This document shows, piece by piece, positions 7,121-16,811 of a DNA stretch of 64,000 bases. Origin of the DNA: Bacillus fungorum (GTDB lineage: Bacteria > Bacillota > Bacilli > Bacillales > Bacillaceae_G); NCBI RefSeq assembly GCF_002746455.1, contig NZ_NWUW01000011.1, positions 1 to 64,000 of the forward strand. Direction: 5' to 3'. Under the pieces are notes generated by a model. The model was not told the DNA's origin and made no database searches. It worked only from the letters and a program-made list of their open reading frames with translations. Every line of letters starts with the position of its first letter. The first letter of the stretch is position 1. Position numbers and translations under genes: made by a program.

Positions 7121-10100
7121 ATGAAAAAACTTTTCAATATATGTTTAATTGTATTCGTACTATTTTCACAGTTTATTAGTTTCCCGTACAATCAAGCAAA
7201 AGCTGAGACTTTAAAGGAAACTTCATTATTTGACACTGTTGAGATGAAAGATGCAACGGATCACATTATTGACGAAGCAAAAAATCCTAACAACTTAATA
7301 AAGATAGGATCAACCATTCAAGTAGAATACGCTTGGTCAATAAAGGATCAACAAGTTGTACATGCAAACGATACAGCAGTACTTCAAATACCACTTGCAT
7401 TAAAAGTATCTAAAGATTTGCAAGGAGATTTAGTAACAGATCAAAAAAATATTGGTCAATATTTTATAACAGCTAAAGATAATAATTTAAAACTAATATT
7501 TAATGATCAAGTAGAAAACTTGAAAGATGCTAAAGGAAAAATTAAAGTTGATACTGTGTTTAACCCAACTTTAAAAACTGGAGAAAAATCAGTTCAAATT
7601 GCTTTTCCTTTAGGAGCAATGGTTCAGGCTATATCGGTTCCTGTTCAGGTAGAAGATTCTAAAGAAGATAGCACCAAACAGGATACTAATCAACAAGCCC
7701 AAGATCCAGTAGCTAAACCTGTTATTAACAATCTGGAACAAAATCCAGCAACTAAAACTGCTACTGACAATCCGGAACAAAACTCAGCAACTAAAACTGC
7801 TACTGACGATCCGGAACAAAACTCAGCAACTAAAACTGCTACTGACAATCCAGAACAAAACTCAGCAACTAAACTTGCTACTAACAATCCGGAACAAAAC
7901 CCAGCAACTAAAACTGCTACTGACAACCCAGAACAAAAGCTAGCAAGCGATCCTGCTGAAAGTACAAATTCAGGTCCAAAGCAAATAACAACAAACATTT
8001 TAACGGGTGTAAAATTGACGGACAAAGACGGAAAACCATTTACAGCGGATAACCGTCCAAGTACAGATTCCCCTGCCAACATTGAGTTTACATGGGAAGT
8101 TTTAAAATCGATGAATGTGAAAAGTGGAGATTACTATATTTTTGATCTTCCTAAACATTTTAAGATTTACAATACAATTAACAGTCCTTTATACGATAGT
8201 GAAAACAACCCTATTGGGAACTTTACTGTTACAACAGAAGGAAAAGTCACGATGACATTCAACGATTATATTGAAGGACATCCAGATGTTGCTGGTAACC
8301 TACAATTAAAGACAGAATTTAATAAAGCTGAAATTAAAGGTACAACAACACAAGAAATTCCTTTCCCAATTAAAGATAAAGATGTTTCTATTACAGTTGA
8401 CTTTAAGCCCAATGTACAAACAGCTACGAACAAAAGGGGTTTACCTGATAGACCAATTAATACAAATGAAATTAATTGGACTGTAGAGATGAATAAAAAG
8501 AAAGATACTCTTAAAAAAGCTATTTTTAAAGATAACATCCCACAAGGTACAAGCTTAAATAAAGATTCTATTAAAGTTTATAATTTAGAGGTTGATATTA
8601 ACGGGAACGTAACACGTGGTAAAGAAGCTGATCCTGCAGATTACAAGATCATTTCATCAGATAGTTCTAAATTAGAGATTTCTTTTAAAGATGAAATAAA
8701 TAAAGCATACCAAATCGAATATGCAACAAAAATTACTGATGAAAGTGTAACCTCCTTCCGAAACGACGTTACGATTACAAGTAGCAATCAAAACCAACAA
8801 AAAGCAGATGCTACTGTCACAGTCTCTCGCGGTACACATTTAGACAAAACAAGTAAATATGATCCAAAAACGCAAACAATTGAATGGACAATTACTTACA
8901 ATGGTGATCAAAGAGATATCAAAAAAGCAGATGCGGTTTTAAAAGATATTTTTGACGATACACATATACTAGATGAAACTTCTATCGTTGTGAAAAATGC
9001 TTCATATGATGATAAAGGAGAGCTTGTAACAGGTGATGTTGTTAATAATTACACTGTAACTAAGGAGAATAACGGATTTGATCTACAGTTTAATGAAGAT
9101 ATTAATAGCGCTTATGTAATCACCTATAAAACAAAACCAAATAATAAAGTTATAACTGATGGAAAAGTCAAAAATACAGTTACAGCTGATAATGGTTCAA
9201 GTAAAACAAATGAAGTTCAGTTTAAACAACAAAACATTATCAAATCCCATAAAGGTGATACAAACTATAAAGAAAAAACTACTAATTGGGAAATGAGTGT
9301 TAACAACAATAACTATGAACTAAATAACGCAGAGATTGTTGATACATTTGGAAATGAAGGATTACAGCTACAGAAAAATACATTCCAAATTAAAGATGGA
9401 AATACAGCCTTATTTGAAAACCATGACTATATATTAGTTGAAAATGAACCTAAAAATGGATTTACTGTAAAATTAATTGGTAATTATGCAAAAACAACGA
9501 GCTCATTAGTTATTTCGTATAAAACAACTTTCGATTATACAAAATTACCAAGTGATAAATCATCGTTTGATAATTTAGGTACATTAAATTGGATTGATGA
9601 AAAAAGTGAAAAACAATCAAATATCTCTAAAGATACATTTGATCCAGACCGCTTTACAAAAGATAATGGATATAAATATGGTTCTTATAATGCCCAAACG
9701 AAAGAGATTACTTGGATAATAGGATTCAACTACAATAACATTTTCATTCAAGACCCTTCTGTTATAGACGTATTAAAGGATAACCAAAAATTAGTTCCTG
9801 GATCTATCGAATTGCGTCACATGACTGTAAATAGTGGTTCTGAGCAAGTGGCAACTGGTGATGCCGTGGCACCTAAAGAATATGAACTTGAAGAGCCTAC
9901 AGACAAAAATAAAAACACTCTAAAAGTTCATTTCAAGCATTCTATTAATTCACCTTACTATATTATCTTTAAAACAAGCCTTGATGGTGAGCTTATCCAA
10001 AATTACTACGACAACGAGGCTGATTTAAAAGATGGTTCAACAATTGTCTCCACTCTTAAAGGTGGTACGCAAGTAAATAAAGGTGGTAGTTTCGTTACAA

Positions 10101-13100
10101 AGAAAGCTATACAAGACGACAACTACATTAATTGGAGTATTGCAATTAACGAAAGTCAATCAACCATTGCTGATGCTGTTGTAACGGATGATCCAACAGA
10201 TAATCAGGTGCTTGTGGAAGATTCATTCCACTTATATCCTACAACTGTTGATCTATATGGGAATTTAACAAAAGATACAGCAAATGAATTAAAACAAGGA
10301 ACAGACTATAAGTTAACGATCACAACAGACAATAATACTGGAAAGCAACATTTCGAAATTGCCTTCTTGAAAAAAATTGATCGAGCTTATATTTTAGAAT
10401 ACCGTTCACTTATTAATGCCGATGATAAAGAAGAAGTAAGCAATAAAGCAAAGATTGCAGGCAATAAGTTAACAGTACAAAATACAGAAACAACCGAAAC
10501 GATTGAAGTACGAATGTCTTCTGGTTCAGGTGGAGGATCTGCTACTAAAGGCCGTGGAAACCTTGAAATTATAAAGGTGGATGACGACAATAAGAACGCA
10601 CCATTGGCCGGAGCAGAATTTACTTTATACGATCGTATAGGGAAAACTGTTATCCGTAAAATAACAACAGACAAAGATGGTATCGCTAAGTTTAATAATT
10701 TAAAACGCGATAAATATTTATTAAAAGAAACAAAAGCTCCTGAAGGCTATGTAATTAGCTGGGAGTTAAAACAAGGTAAAATTGTTGAACTTGGTTCACA
10801 AGAGACTACAACATATACACTTGCAAATAAGAAATTTGTCGGGAAAGTAGTTTTAACAAAGTCTGATGACCTGAACCAAAAAACAACACTGCAAGGTGCT
10901 GTTTTCAGATTACTTGATAAAGACAAAAAAGTAATTTCAGAACACGAAAAATTAACAACAAATGATAAAGGACAAATTACTGTAGATAATTTAAAGCCTG
11001 GAACTTACTACTTACAAGAAACAACTGCTCCTGAGCATTATAAATTAGACAGTACACCTATTCAATTCACAATCAAAGAAGATCAAACGACTATAGTATA
11101 CCGAACTGCAACAAATAGTTTAATTCCAGGATCGGCCATTTTAACAAAAGTCGATAAAGACGGAAAAACTTTAGCAGGTGCGGAGTTCAGTGTAAGAGAC
11201 CAGAATAACATAAAAGTTCCTGGATATGAAAAATTAACGACAAATGACCAAGGACAAATCGAAGCAAAAGATTTACGTCCTGGAGACTATCAATTTGTCG
11301 AAGAAAAAGCACCTGAACATTACGACATAGATAAAAAACCTATTAAGTTTACAATTGAAAAGAGCCAACAGAAAGCAGTTACTGTTACTGCAACGAATCA
11401 CCTCATTAAAGGTGGCGTCACTTTAACAAAAACTGATGATATCGATGGTACAGCTCTTGCAGGTGCTGTATTTAAAATTGTTGATACAAATGATGAAAAG
11501 AAAGTCATTCGCGAAAATGTAAAAACTGGTGCAGATGGTAAAGTAACTGTTAAAGACTTAGAGCCTGGTACGTATAAATTTGTTGAAACAGAAGCTCCTA
11601 AGGATTATGTGTTAAATGCAAACCCTATCGAGTTTACAATCGATAAAAGCCAACAGTCTCTTGCTACCGTTACGGCAACAAACAGTTTAAAAACAGGAGA
11701 AGTCGAATTATTAAAAGTTGATGAATTCGGTGATAAAAAACCTCTAAAAGGTGCCGTATTTAAAATTGTCGATGTAAATAATAATGATGTTCGTACTGAC
11801 TTAACTACAGATGCTGATGGAAAAACAAAAGCTGATAAGCTACGTCCTGGTAACTATAAATTTATTGAAACAAAGGCTCCTGAGCATTATGTACTAGACG
11901 AAACACCGATTCCATTTACAATCGATAGAAGTCAAAAAGAAACTCTGCTTGTGAAAGCTGAAAATGCTTTAAAACCAGGAGATGTTGAATTAACAAAAGT
12001 TGATGATATCGATGGTACAGCTCTTGAAGGTGCTGTATTTAAAATTGTTGATGCAAATGATGAAAAGAAAGTCATTCGCGAAAATGTAAAAACTGGTGCG
12101 GATGGTAAAGCTATCGCTACTGGCTTACGCCCTGGCGATTATAAATTTATCGAAGTAACAGCACCGAAGTATTACGACAAAAATACAAAACCAATTAAAT
12201 TTACGATTACAGAAAGTCAAACAACTCAGGCTACTGTTACTGCTAAAAACAGCTTAACAAAAGGCGGTATTGAGTTAACAAAAGTGAATGCTGCAGATGA
12301 AAAGGAAACACTTGAAGGTGCTGTATTTAAAATCGTTAATAGAGATACTAATGAAGATGTTCGTACGGACCTTGTTACGAATAGTAAAGGAATGCTAGTT
12401 GTAGATGACTTACGTCCTGGTAACTATAAACTTATCGAAACAAAGGCTCCAACCTATTACGATGTAAATGTAGAACCAATTGAATTTACAATCGAAAAAG
12501 GACAACAAAAACTCCTTCCACTTACATTTAAAAATAGTTTAACGAAAGGAAAAGTTAAACTTATTAAAGAAGATGATGTGGAAAGTAGTAAAGCTCTTGC
12601 CGGCGCTGTATTCACATTGCAAGATACAACTGGCAAAGAAATTATGAAAGATTTAACAACAGATGATCACGGAGTATTAGTTATTCCTGATTTAGCACCA
12701 GGGGATTATCAATTTATCGAAACAAAAGCCCCTGAACATTATAAATTAGATCAAACACCTATTAAATTCACGATTAAAAAAGGTAGCAAGGAAGATCTTC
12801 CTCTCCCTGTTACTGTAACAAATAGTTTACTTACAGGTGGCGTCACTTTGACAAAAGTAGATGATGTTGATGGCACTACGCTTGAAGGTGCGGAATTTAT
12901 CATTGTGGACGCTCATGACACTAAAAAGGTAATTCGTAAAGACTTAAAGACCGATGAACACGGTAAAGTTACCGCTTCTGATTTACGTCCTGGAGACTAT
13001 CAGTTTGTTGAGGTAAAAGCTCCAAAAGACTATGACTTAAGGAAAGACCCTATTCCGTTTACTATCGGAAAAAGTCAAACAGAAAACATTAACGTTACCG

Positions 13101-16100
13101 CTACGAACAGCTTAACGAAAGGTGGCGTCATTTTAACGAAAATTGATGACATCGATCGTACAATGCTAAAAGGTGCAATCTTTAAAATTGTTGATATGGA
13201 CGGTAAGGATGTTCATACGAATCTTGTTACAGATAAAAATGGTAAAATTTCTGTTTCTGATTTACGCCCTGGAGACTATCAGTTCATTGAAACAGCTGCT
13301 CCTGAACACTATGTATTAGACAAAACACCGATTCCATTTACAATTGAAAGAAGTCAAACGAAGAAAATTACTGTTACAGGTAAAAACACGTTGAAAAAAG
13401 GTAGCGTTGAATTAACAAAAATTGACGATATTGATACTGATACGAAGCTCGCTAATGCTGTATTTAATTTATTAGATGCAGACGGAGAGATAGTTGAAGA
13501 AGGCTTAAAAACAAATGCTGAAGGAAAAATTGTTGTTGAAAATCTACGTCCTGGTACGTATCAATTCGTTGAAACAATAGCTCCTGAACATTACGATTTA
13601 AATAAAAAACCGATTGAATTTACAATTAAGAAAAGCCAAACTGAAACTCTTCATGTTACGGCTAAAAACGCTCTAACAAAAGGCGGCGTTGAACTTTCTA
13701 AAGTAGACGACGTCGATGGTACTAAACTTGAAGGCGCAGTATTTAACATTGTTGATATGAATGGTACTGTAATTCGCAAGAATCTTACTACCAATTCACA
13801 AGGTAAAATTAGCGTTCCTGACCTACGTCCGGGTGATTATCAATTCATCGAAACGAAAGCTCCGAAGCATTACGTTTTAGATGAAACACCAATCAATTTC
13901 ACTATTGAAAAAGGACAGAAGAAAGCTATTTCTTTAACTGCTAAAAATAACTTACAACAAGGTAGTATCGAACTACTTAAAGTAGATGATCTAAACAATC
14001 AAATAAAACTTTCTGATGCGGTATTTAATTTACTGGATCAAAATGGTAAAGTGCTTAAAACAGATTTAAAAACAAATAATGAAGGAAAAATCGTTGTTGA
14101 AAACTTACGTCCTGGTACGTATCAATTTGTCGAAACAACGGCTCCGAAACATTATGATTTAGACAAAAAGCCAATTGTAGTTAAAGTTGAAAAAAGCCAA
14201 AAAGATATTGCTACTGTTACTATGAAAAATAGTTTAACAAAAGGCGGCGTTGAACTTTCTAAAGTGGATGACGTCGATGGTACTATTCTTGAAGGCGCAG
14301 TATTTAATATTGTTGATATGAATGGTACTGTAATTCGCAAGAATCTTACTACCAATTCACAAGGTAAAATTAGCGTTCCTGACCTACGTCCGGGTGATTA
14401 TCAATTCATCGAGACAACGGCTCCGAAACATTACGATTTAAATAAAGAACCGATTCCTTTCACCATTGAAAAAGGACAAGCTGAACCGATTTCTGTTACT
14501 GCTAAAAATAGTTTAACAAAAGGTGCGGTAGAGCTTTCTAAAGTGGATGATATCGACGGTACAGCTCTTGAAGGTGCTGTATTTAAAATTGTTGATATGA
14601 ACGGGAATGACATTCGCACTGGCATTACAACAGATGCGAAAGGGAAAGTTTCTATTTCTGATTTACATCCTGGAGACTATCAATTTATTGAAACAACAGC
14701 TCCGAAGCACTATACACTAGATGCTAAACCGATTAAATTTACAATTGAGAAAAGCCAAGCAGAGAAGTTACAGGTCACTGCTACGAACAGCTTAATTGAA
14801 GGTGCTGTAGAGTTAATTAAAGTGGATGATATAAATCCAGATACAAAACTTTCTGATGCAGTATTTAATATCATTGATGCGAAAGGTAAAGTTGTTCGCA
14901 CGAATTTAACTACTGATAAAGATGGGAAAGTTTCTGCTTCTAATTTACGTCCTGGAGATTATCAATTCGTGGAAACGAAAGCTCCGAAAGATTACGATTT
15001 AAATAAAACACCGATTCCTTTCACTATCGAGAAAAGCCAACCAACTCACCTTTCTGTTACTGCTAAAAATAGCTTAACTAAAGGTGGCGTAGAATTAACG
15101 AAAGTTGACTCTTTAGATGCGAAAGAAACGCTAGAAGGTGCGGTATTTAAAATTACTGATATGAACGGTAATGATATTCGTACGAATTTAGTTACCAATA
15201 AAGACGGAAAAATCATCGCTAAAGACTTACAACCTGGAGACTATCAATTTATTGAAACGAAAGCTCCAAAACATTATGACTTAAATGAAGATCCTATTAA
15301 GTTCACAATTGAAAGAAGTCAAACAAAACATGTCTTCGTTACAGCTACTAACAGCTTAACGAAAGGTAGTGTGGAGTTAATTAAAGTGGATGATGTTGAA
15401 GAAAACACAACACTTGAAGGTGCAGTATTTAAAATTGTTAATAAGGATGGACACGATGTTCGTACCGATTTAACTACTGATAAAGATGGCAAAATCTCTG
15501 TTTCTGATTTACGTCCAGGAGACTATCAGTTCGTTGAAACGAAGGCTCCTACTGGATACGATTTAAGCGCTAAGCCAATTCCTTTCACAATTACGAAAGG
15601 ACAATCTCAAGTTACTTCTGTTACAGCCTTAAATAGTTTAACAACAGGTTCAATGGAGTTAACTAAAGTTGATATTGATCACCATGGAACACTTGAAGGT
15701 GCCATTTTCAATATTTTAGATCAAGATGGAAAAATAGTACGAGAAGATTTAAAAACAGATGGGCATGGTAAATTAATCGTAAATGATTTGAAACCTGGTA
15801 ATTATCAATTAGTGGAAACAAAGGCTCCTACTGGCTATCAATTAGATGCATCACCAATAAGCTTTACAATTGAAAAAGCTCAAGCTGCACCACTACAAAT
15901 TACAGTTTCAAATAAAAAGATTGAATCTTCATCAGGTGGAGATGATAAACCAATCACTCCTCCGAATAAAGAAGAAGAAACAGGAAAAGAAACTTCCGAA
16001 GAACTAGAAAAAGGAAATCCTGAAACACATGGTAAAGAAACTTCCGAAGAGCTAGAAAAAGGAAAAAATGAAACACATGGTAAGGAAACTTCCGAAGAGC

Positions 16101-16321
16101 TAGAAAAAGGAAAAAATGAAACACATGGTAAGGAAACTCCTGAAGAATTAGAAAAAGGAAATCCTGAAACACATACAAACAAACAGCAAGATGACCGAAA
16201 TACGGGTAAAGAACTTCCAAATACAGGTCACAAAAAAGATCCTACCCAAACAGTAGGTATCATACTTCTACTAGCTGGATTGTTACGTATTTTAGCTACA
16301 AAACGAAAAAAATATTATTAA
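7121..16321 (+). CDS. giant LPXTG cell-wall adhesin with collagen-binding-like and 19 Cna_B domains
   Basis: This 3066-residue surface protein would be anchored to peptidoglycan by sortase. Order: signal peptide (1 to about 30); an N-terminal adhesin-like domain to about 195; six 13-residue units of type DNPEQNSATKTAT (203-280); a region to about 1140 with five Cna collagen-binding-like modules, each starting with an INWTV/IEWTI-type strand; 19 Cna_B repeats (1144 to about 2934); four 16-residue GKETSEELEKGNPETH units (2955-3018); and the sorting signal LPNTG (3032-3036), a hydrophobic segment and the tail KRKKYY. The start is ATG 7121 after AAAGGAGG at 7109-7116; an in-frame GTG at 7103 lacks such a site. 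The ligand is unknown: collagen or fibrinogen binding is inferred from domain type only. No sortase gene is adjacent. Confidence 0.95.
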   Translation: MKKLFNICLIVFVLFSQFISFPYNQAKAETLKETSLFDTVEMKDATDHIIDEAKNPNNLIKIGSTIQVEYAWSIKDQQVVHANDTAVLQIPLALKVSKDLQGDLVTDQKNIGQYFITAKDNNLKLIFNDQVENLKDAKGKIKVDTVFNPTLKTGEKSVQIAFPLGAMVQAISVPVQVEDSKEDSTKQDTNQQAQDPVAKPVINNLEQNPATKTATDNPEQNSATKTATDDPEQNSATKTATDNPEQNSATKLATNNPEQNPATKTATDNPEQKLASDPAESTNSGPKQITTNILTGVKLTDKDGKPFTADNRPSTDSPANIEFTWEVLKSMNVKSGDYYIFDLPKHFKIYNTINSPLYDSENNPIGNFTVTTEGKVTMTFNDYIEGHPDVAGNLQLKTEFNKAEIKGTTTQEIPFPIKDKDVSITVDFKPNVQTATNKRGLPDRPINTNEINWTVEMNKKKDTLKKAIFKDNIPQGTSLNKDSIKVYNLEVDINGNVTRGKEADPADYKIISSDSSKLEISFKDEINKAYQIEYATKITDESVTSFRNDVTITSSNQNQQKADATVTVSRGTHLDKTSKYDPKTQTIEWTITYNGDQRDIKKADAVLKDIFDDTHILDETSIVVKNASYDDKGELVTGDVVNNYTVTKENNGFDLQFNEDINSAYVITYKTKPNNKVITDGKVKNTVTADNGSSKTNEVQFKQQNIIKSHKGDTNYKEKTTNWEMSVNNNNYELNNAEIVDTFGNEGLQLQKNTFQIKDGNTALFENHDYILVENEPKNGFTVKLIGNYAKTTSSLVISYKTTFDYTKLPSDKSSFDNLGTLNWIDEKSEKQSNISKDTFDPDRFTKDNGYKYGSYNAQTKEITWIIGFNYNNIFIQDPSVIDVLKDNQKLVPGSIELRHMTVNSGSEQVATGDAVAPKEYELEEPTDKNKNTLKVHFKHSINSPYYIIFKTSLDGELIQNYYDNEADLKDGSTIVSTLKGGTQVNKGGSFVTKKAIQDDNYINWSIAINESQSTIADAVVTDDPTDNQVLVEDSFHLYPTTVDLYGNLTKDTANELKQGTDYKLTITTDNNTGKQHFEIAFLKKIDRAYILEYRSLINADDKEEVSNKAKIAGNKLTVQNTETTETIEVRMSSGSGGGSATKGRGNLEIIKVDDDNKNAPLAGAEFTLYDRIGKTVIRKITTDKDGIAKFNNLKRDKYLLKETKAPEGYVISWELKQGKIVELGSQETTTYTLANKKFVGKVVLTKSDDLNQKTTLQGAVFRLLDKDKKVISEHEKLTTNDKGQITVDNLKPGTYYLQETTAPEHYKLDSTPIQFTIKEDQTTIVYRTATNSLIPGSAILTKVDKDGKTLAGAEFSVRDQNNIKVPGYEKLTTNDQGQIEAKDLRPGDYQFVEEKAPEHYDIDKKPIKFTIEKSQQKAVTVTATNHLIKGGVTLTKTDDIDGTALAGAVFKIVDTNDEKKVIRENVKTGADGKVTVKDLEPGTYKFVETEAPKDYVLNANPIEFTIDKSQQSLATVTATNSLKTGEVELLKVDEFGDKKPLKGAVFKIVDVNNNDVRTDLTTDADGKTKADKLRPGNYKFIETKAPEHYVLDETPIPFTIDRSQKETLLVKAENALKPGDVELTKVDDIDGTALEGAVFKIVDANDEKKVIRENVKTGADGKAIATGLRPGDYKFIEVTAPKYYDKNTKPIKFTITESQTTQATVTAKNSLTKGGIELTKVNAADEKETLEGAVFKIVNRDTNEDVRTDLVTNSKGMLVVDDLRPGNYKLIETKAPTYYDVNVEPIEFTIEKGQQKLLPLTFKNSLTKGKVKLIKEDDVESSKALAGAVFTLQDTTGKEIMKDLTTDDHGVLVIPDLAPGDYQFIETKAPEHYKLDQTPIKFTIKKGSKEDLPLPVTVTNSLLTGGVTLTKVDDVDGTTLEGAEFIIVDAHDTKKVIRKDLKTDEHGKVTASDLRPGDYQFVEVKAPKDYDLRKDPIPFTIGKSQTENINVTATNSLTKGGVILTKIDDIDRTMLKGAIFKIVDMDGKDVHTNLVTDKNGKISVSDLRPGDYQFIETAAPEHYVLDKTPIPFTIERSQTKKITVTGKNTLKKGSVELTKIDDIDTDTKLANAVFNLLDADGEIVEEGLKTNAEGKIVVENLRPGTYQFVETIAPEHYDLNKKPIEFTIKKSQTETLHVTAKNALTKGGVELSKVDDVDGTKLEGAVFNIVDMNGTVIRKNLTTNSQGKISVPDLRPGDYQFIETKAPKHYVLDETPINFTIEKGQKKAISLTAKNNLQQGSIELLKVDDLNNQIKLSDAVFNLLDQNGKVLKTDLKTNNEGKIVVENLRPGTYQFVETTAPKHYDLDKKPIVVKVEKSQKDIATVTMKNSLTKGGVELSKVDDVDGTILEGAVFNIVDMNGTVIRKNLTTNSQGKISVPDLRPGDYQFIETTAPKHYDLNKEPIPFTIEKGQAEPISVTAKNSLTKGAVELSKVDDIDGTALEGAVFKIVDMNGNDIRTGITTDAKGKVSISDLHPGDYQFIETTAPKHYTLDAKPIKFTIEKSQAEKLQVTATNSLIEGAVELIKVDDINPDTKLSDAVFNIIDAKGKVVRTNLTTDKDGKVSASNLRPGDYQFVETKAPKDYDLNKTPIPFTIEKSQPTHLSVTAKNSLTKGGVELTKVDSLDAKETLEGAVFKITDMNGNDIRTNLVTNKDGKIIAKDLQPGDYQFIETKAPKHYDLNEDPIKFTIERSQTKHVFVTATNSLTKGSVELIKVDDVEENTTLEGAVFKIVNKDGHDVRTDLTTDKDGKISVSDLRPGDYQFVETKAPTGYDLSAKPIPFTITKGQSQVTSVTALNSLTTGSMELTKVDIDHHGTLEGAIFNILDQDGKIVREDLKTDGHGKLIVNDLKPGNYQLVETKAPTGYQLDASPISFTIEKAQAAPLQITVSNKKIESSSGGDDKPITPPNKEEETGKETSEELEKGNPETHGKETSEELEKGKNETHGKETSEELEKGKNETHGKETPEELEKGNPETHTNKQQDDRNTGKELPNTGHKKDPTQTVGIILLLAGLLRILATKRKKYY
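7727..7960 (+). repeat. six tandem 39-bp repeats in the adhesin gene
   Basis: Six in-frame 13-codon units of type DNPEQNSATKTAT; the last is degenerate. They form a hydrophilic spacer between the first two globular regions. Near-identity of neighbouring units makes copy-number change by slippage likely. Confidence 0.9.
10550..15921 (+). repeat. 19 tandem Cna_B repeats of about 280 bp
   Basis: Each unit of about 94 residues has the pattern G-x-V-x-L-x-K-V-D, then L-x-GAVF, then LRPGDYQF-[IV]-E-T-x-AP, then a closing T-x-x-N-S-L. The Lys in the first strand, the Glu of the ET-x-AP motif and the Asn of the last strand are the residues that form the intramolecular Lys-Asn isopeptide bond in Cna_B folds. 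They are present in all 19 units by eye, so the stalk should be covalently stabilised. Confidence 0.93.
15983..16174 (+). repeat. four tandem 48-bp repeats before the sorting signal
   Basis: Four in-frame copies of a 16-codon unit GKETSEELEKG-[NK]-x-ETH make up a charged wall-spanning segment. The middle two units are nearly identical in DNA sequence. Confidence 0.9.
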
Positions 16322-16330
16322 TAGTTTTTC

Positions 16331-16369
16331 ACACCCAATCAAATGAACGTTTGATTGGGTGTTTTTTTA
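16331..16369 (+). terminator. terminator of the adhesin gene
   Basis: ACACCCAATCAAA (16331-16343) pairs perfectly with TTTGATTGGGTGT (16350-16362), followed by seven T residues. Confidence 0.93.
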
Positions 16370-16375
16370 TGCAAA

Positions 16376-16406
16376 AAAAGAACGATACATAGAGTATCGT
16401 TCTTTT
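16376..16406. terminator. second hairpin behind the adhesin gene
   Basis: AAAAGAACGATAC (16376-16388) and GTATCGTTCTTTT (16394-16406) form a symmetrical A/T-flanked stem that could terminate in either direction. Confidence 0.7.
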
Positions 16407-16414
16407 AACGGGGT

Positions 16415-16453
16415 GAGGCTGTCCAAAAGTACGGAAAACCTTTGAACAGCCTC
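16415..16453. other. third hairpin (GAGGCTGT / ACAGCCTC)
   Basis: GAGGCTGT (16415-16422) pairs with ACAGCCTC (16446-16453), with further inner pairing of CAAAAG and CTTTG. It may be another terminator or a relic of mobile DNA, but no transposase or second copy is in the window. The rest of the 490-bp gap to the aminopeptidase start holds the PlcR box and promoter annotated separately. Confidence 0.4.
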
Positions 16454-16677
16454 GTATTTTCATATGGATGCCTTACATATATCACTGATGATAATTATGA
16501 AATGCGGAAACATATTTATCATCACATAATTCAAACATGAGAAAAGAAACCCTACAGTGGATTCTTTTCTCTACATAATCTAAAGTTTGGGTACACTAGA
16601 TTCATGCAATGTAGGAGCTTTCCAAGCAGAAAGCGAACCTTCATTTAAAATGATAGCATACATATCTCCATCACAAA

Positions 16678-16693
16678 TATGTAAATATGCATA
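16678..16693. promoter_or_regulatory. exact PlcR box upstream of the M28 aminopeptidase gene
   Basis: TATGTAAATATGCATA fits TATGNANNNNTNCATA at all ten fixed bases. It lies 30 bp upstream of a good sigma-A -35 element and 119 bp before the start codon. This places the secreted aminopeptidase in the PlcR regulon by inference. Confidence 0.65.
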
Positions 16694-16722
16694 TGGTGTT
16701 TTTATTTATAAATATCAGAATA

Positions 16723-16751
16723 TTGAAAAATAATAAATATAAAGGTAAAAT
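16723..16751 (+). promoter_or_regulatory. sigma-A promoter of the M28 aminopeptidase gene
   Basis: TTGAAA (16723-16728), a 17-bp spacer and TAAAAT (16746-16751), about 60 bp ahead of the start codon. Confidence 0.6.
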
Positions 16752-16811
16752 AAAGTCGTTATCCGTCTTCTTTTGTCAGTCAGAGAGAATAGAAGAATAG
16801 GAGAGGAAAAA

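Noticed and set aside
10550..16174. Regular repeats that could suggest a CRISPR array
   Set aside because: The repeats are in-frame protein repeats (Cna_B domains and wall-spanning units) without unrelated spacers.
15880..16220. Two antisense open frames over the C-terminal repeats of the adhesin
   Set aside because: They mirror the repetitive coding strand, have no ribosome binding sites and are shadows.
16463..16479. Second PlcR-like motif TATGGATGCCTTACATA
   Set aside because: It is one base too long (17 instead of 16), so the half-sites are out of register.
16580..16705. Minus-strand open frame of 41 codons (contains DGDMYAIILNEGSLSAW) before the aminopeptidase
   Set aside because: It looks faintly like the tail of a lost gene, but it has no start, it overlaps the PlcR box, and a chance frame of this length cannot be excluded.
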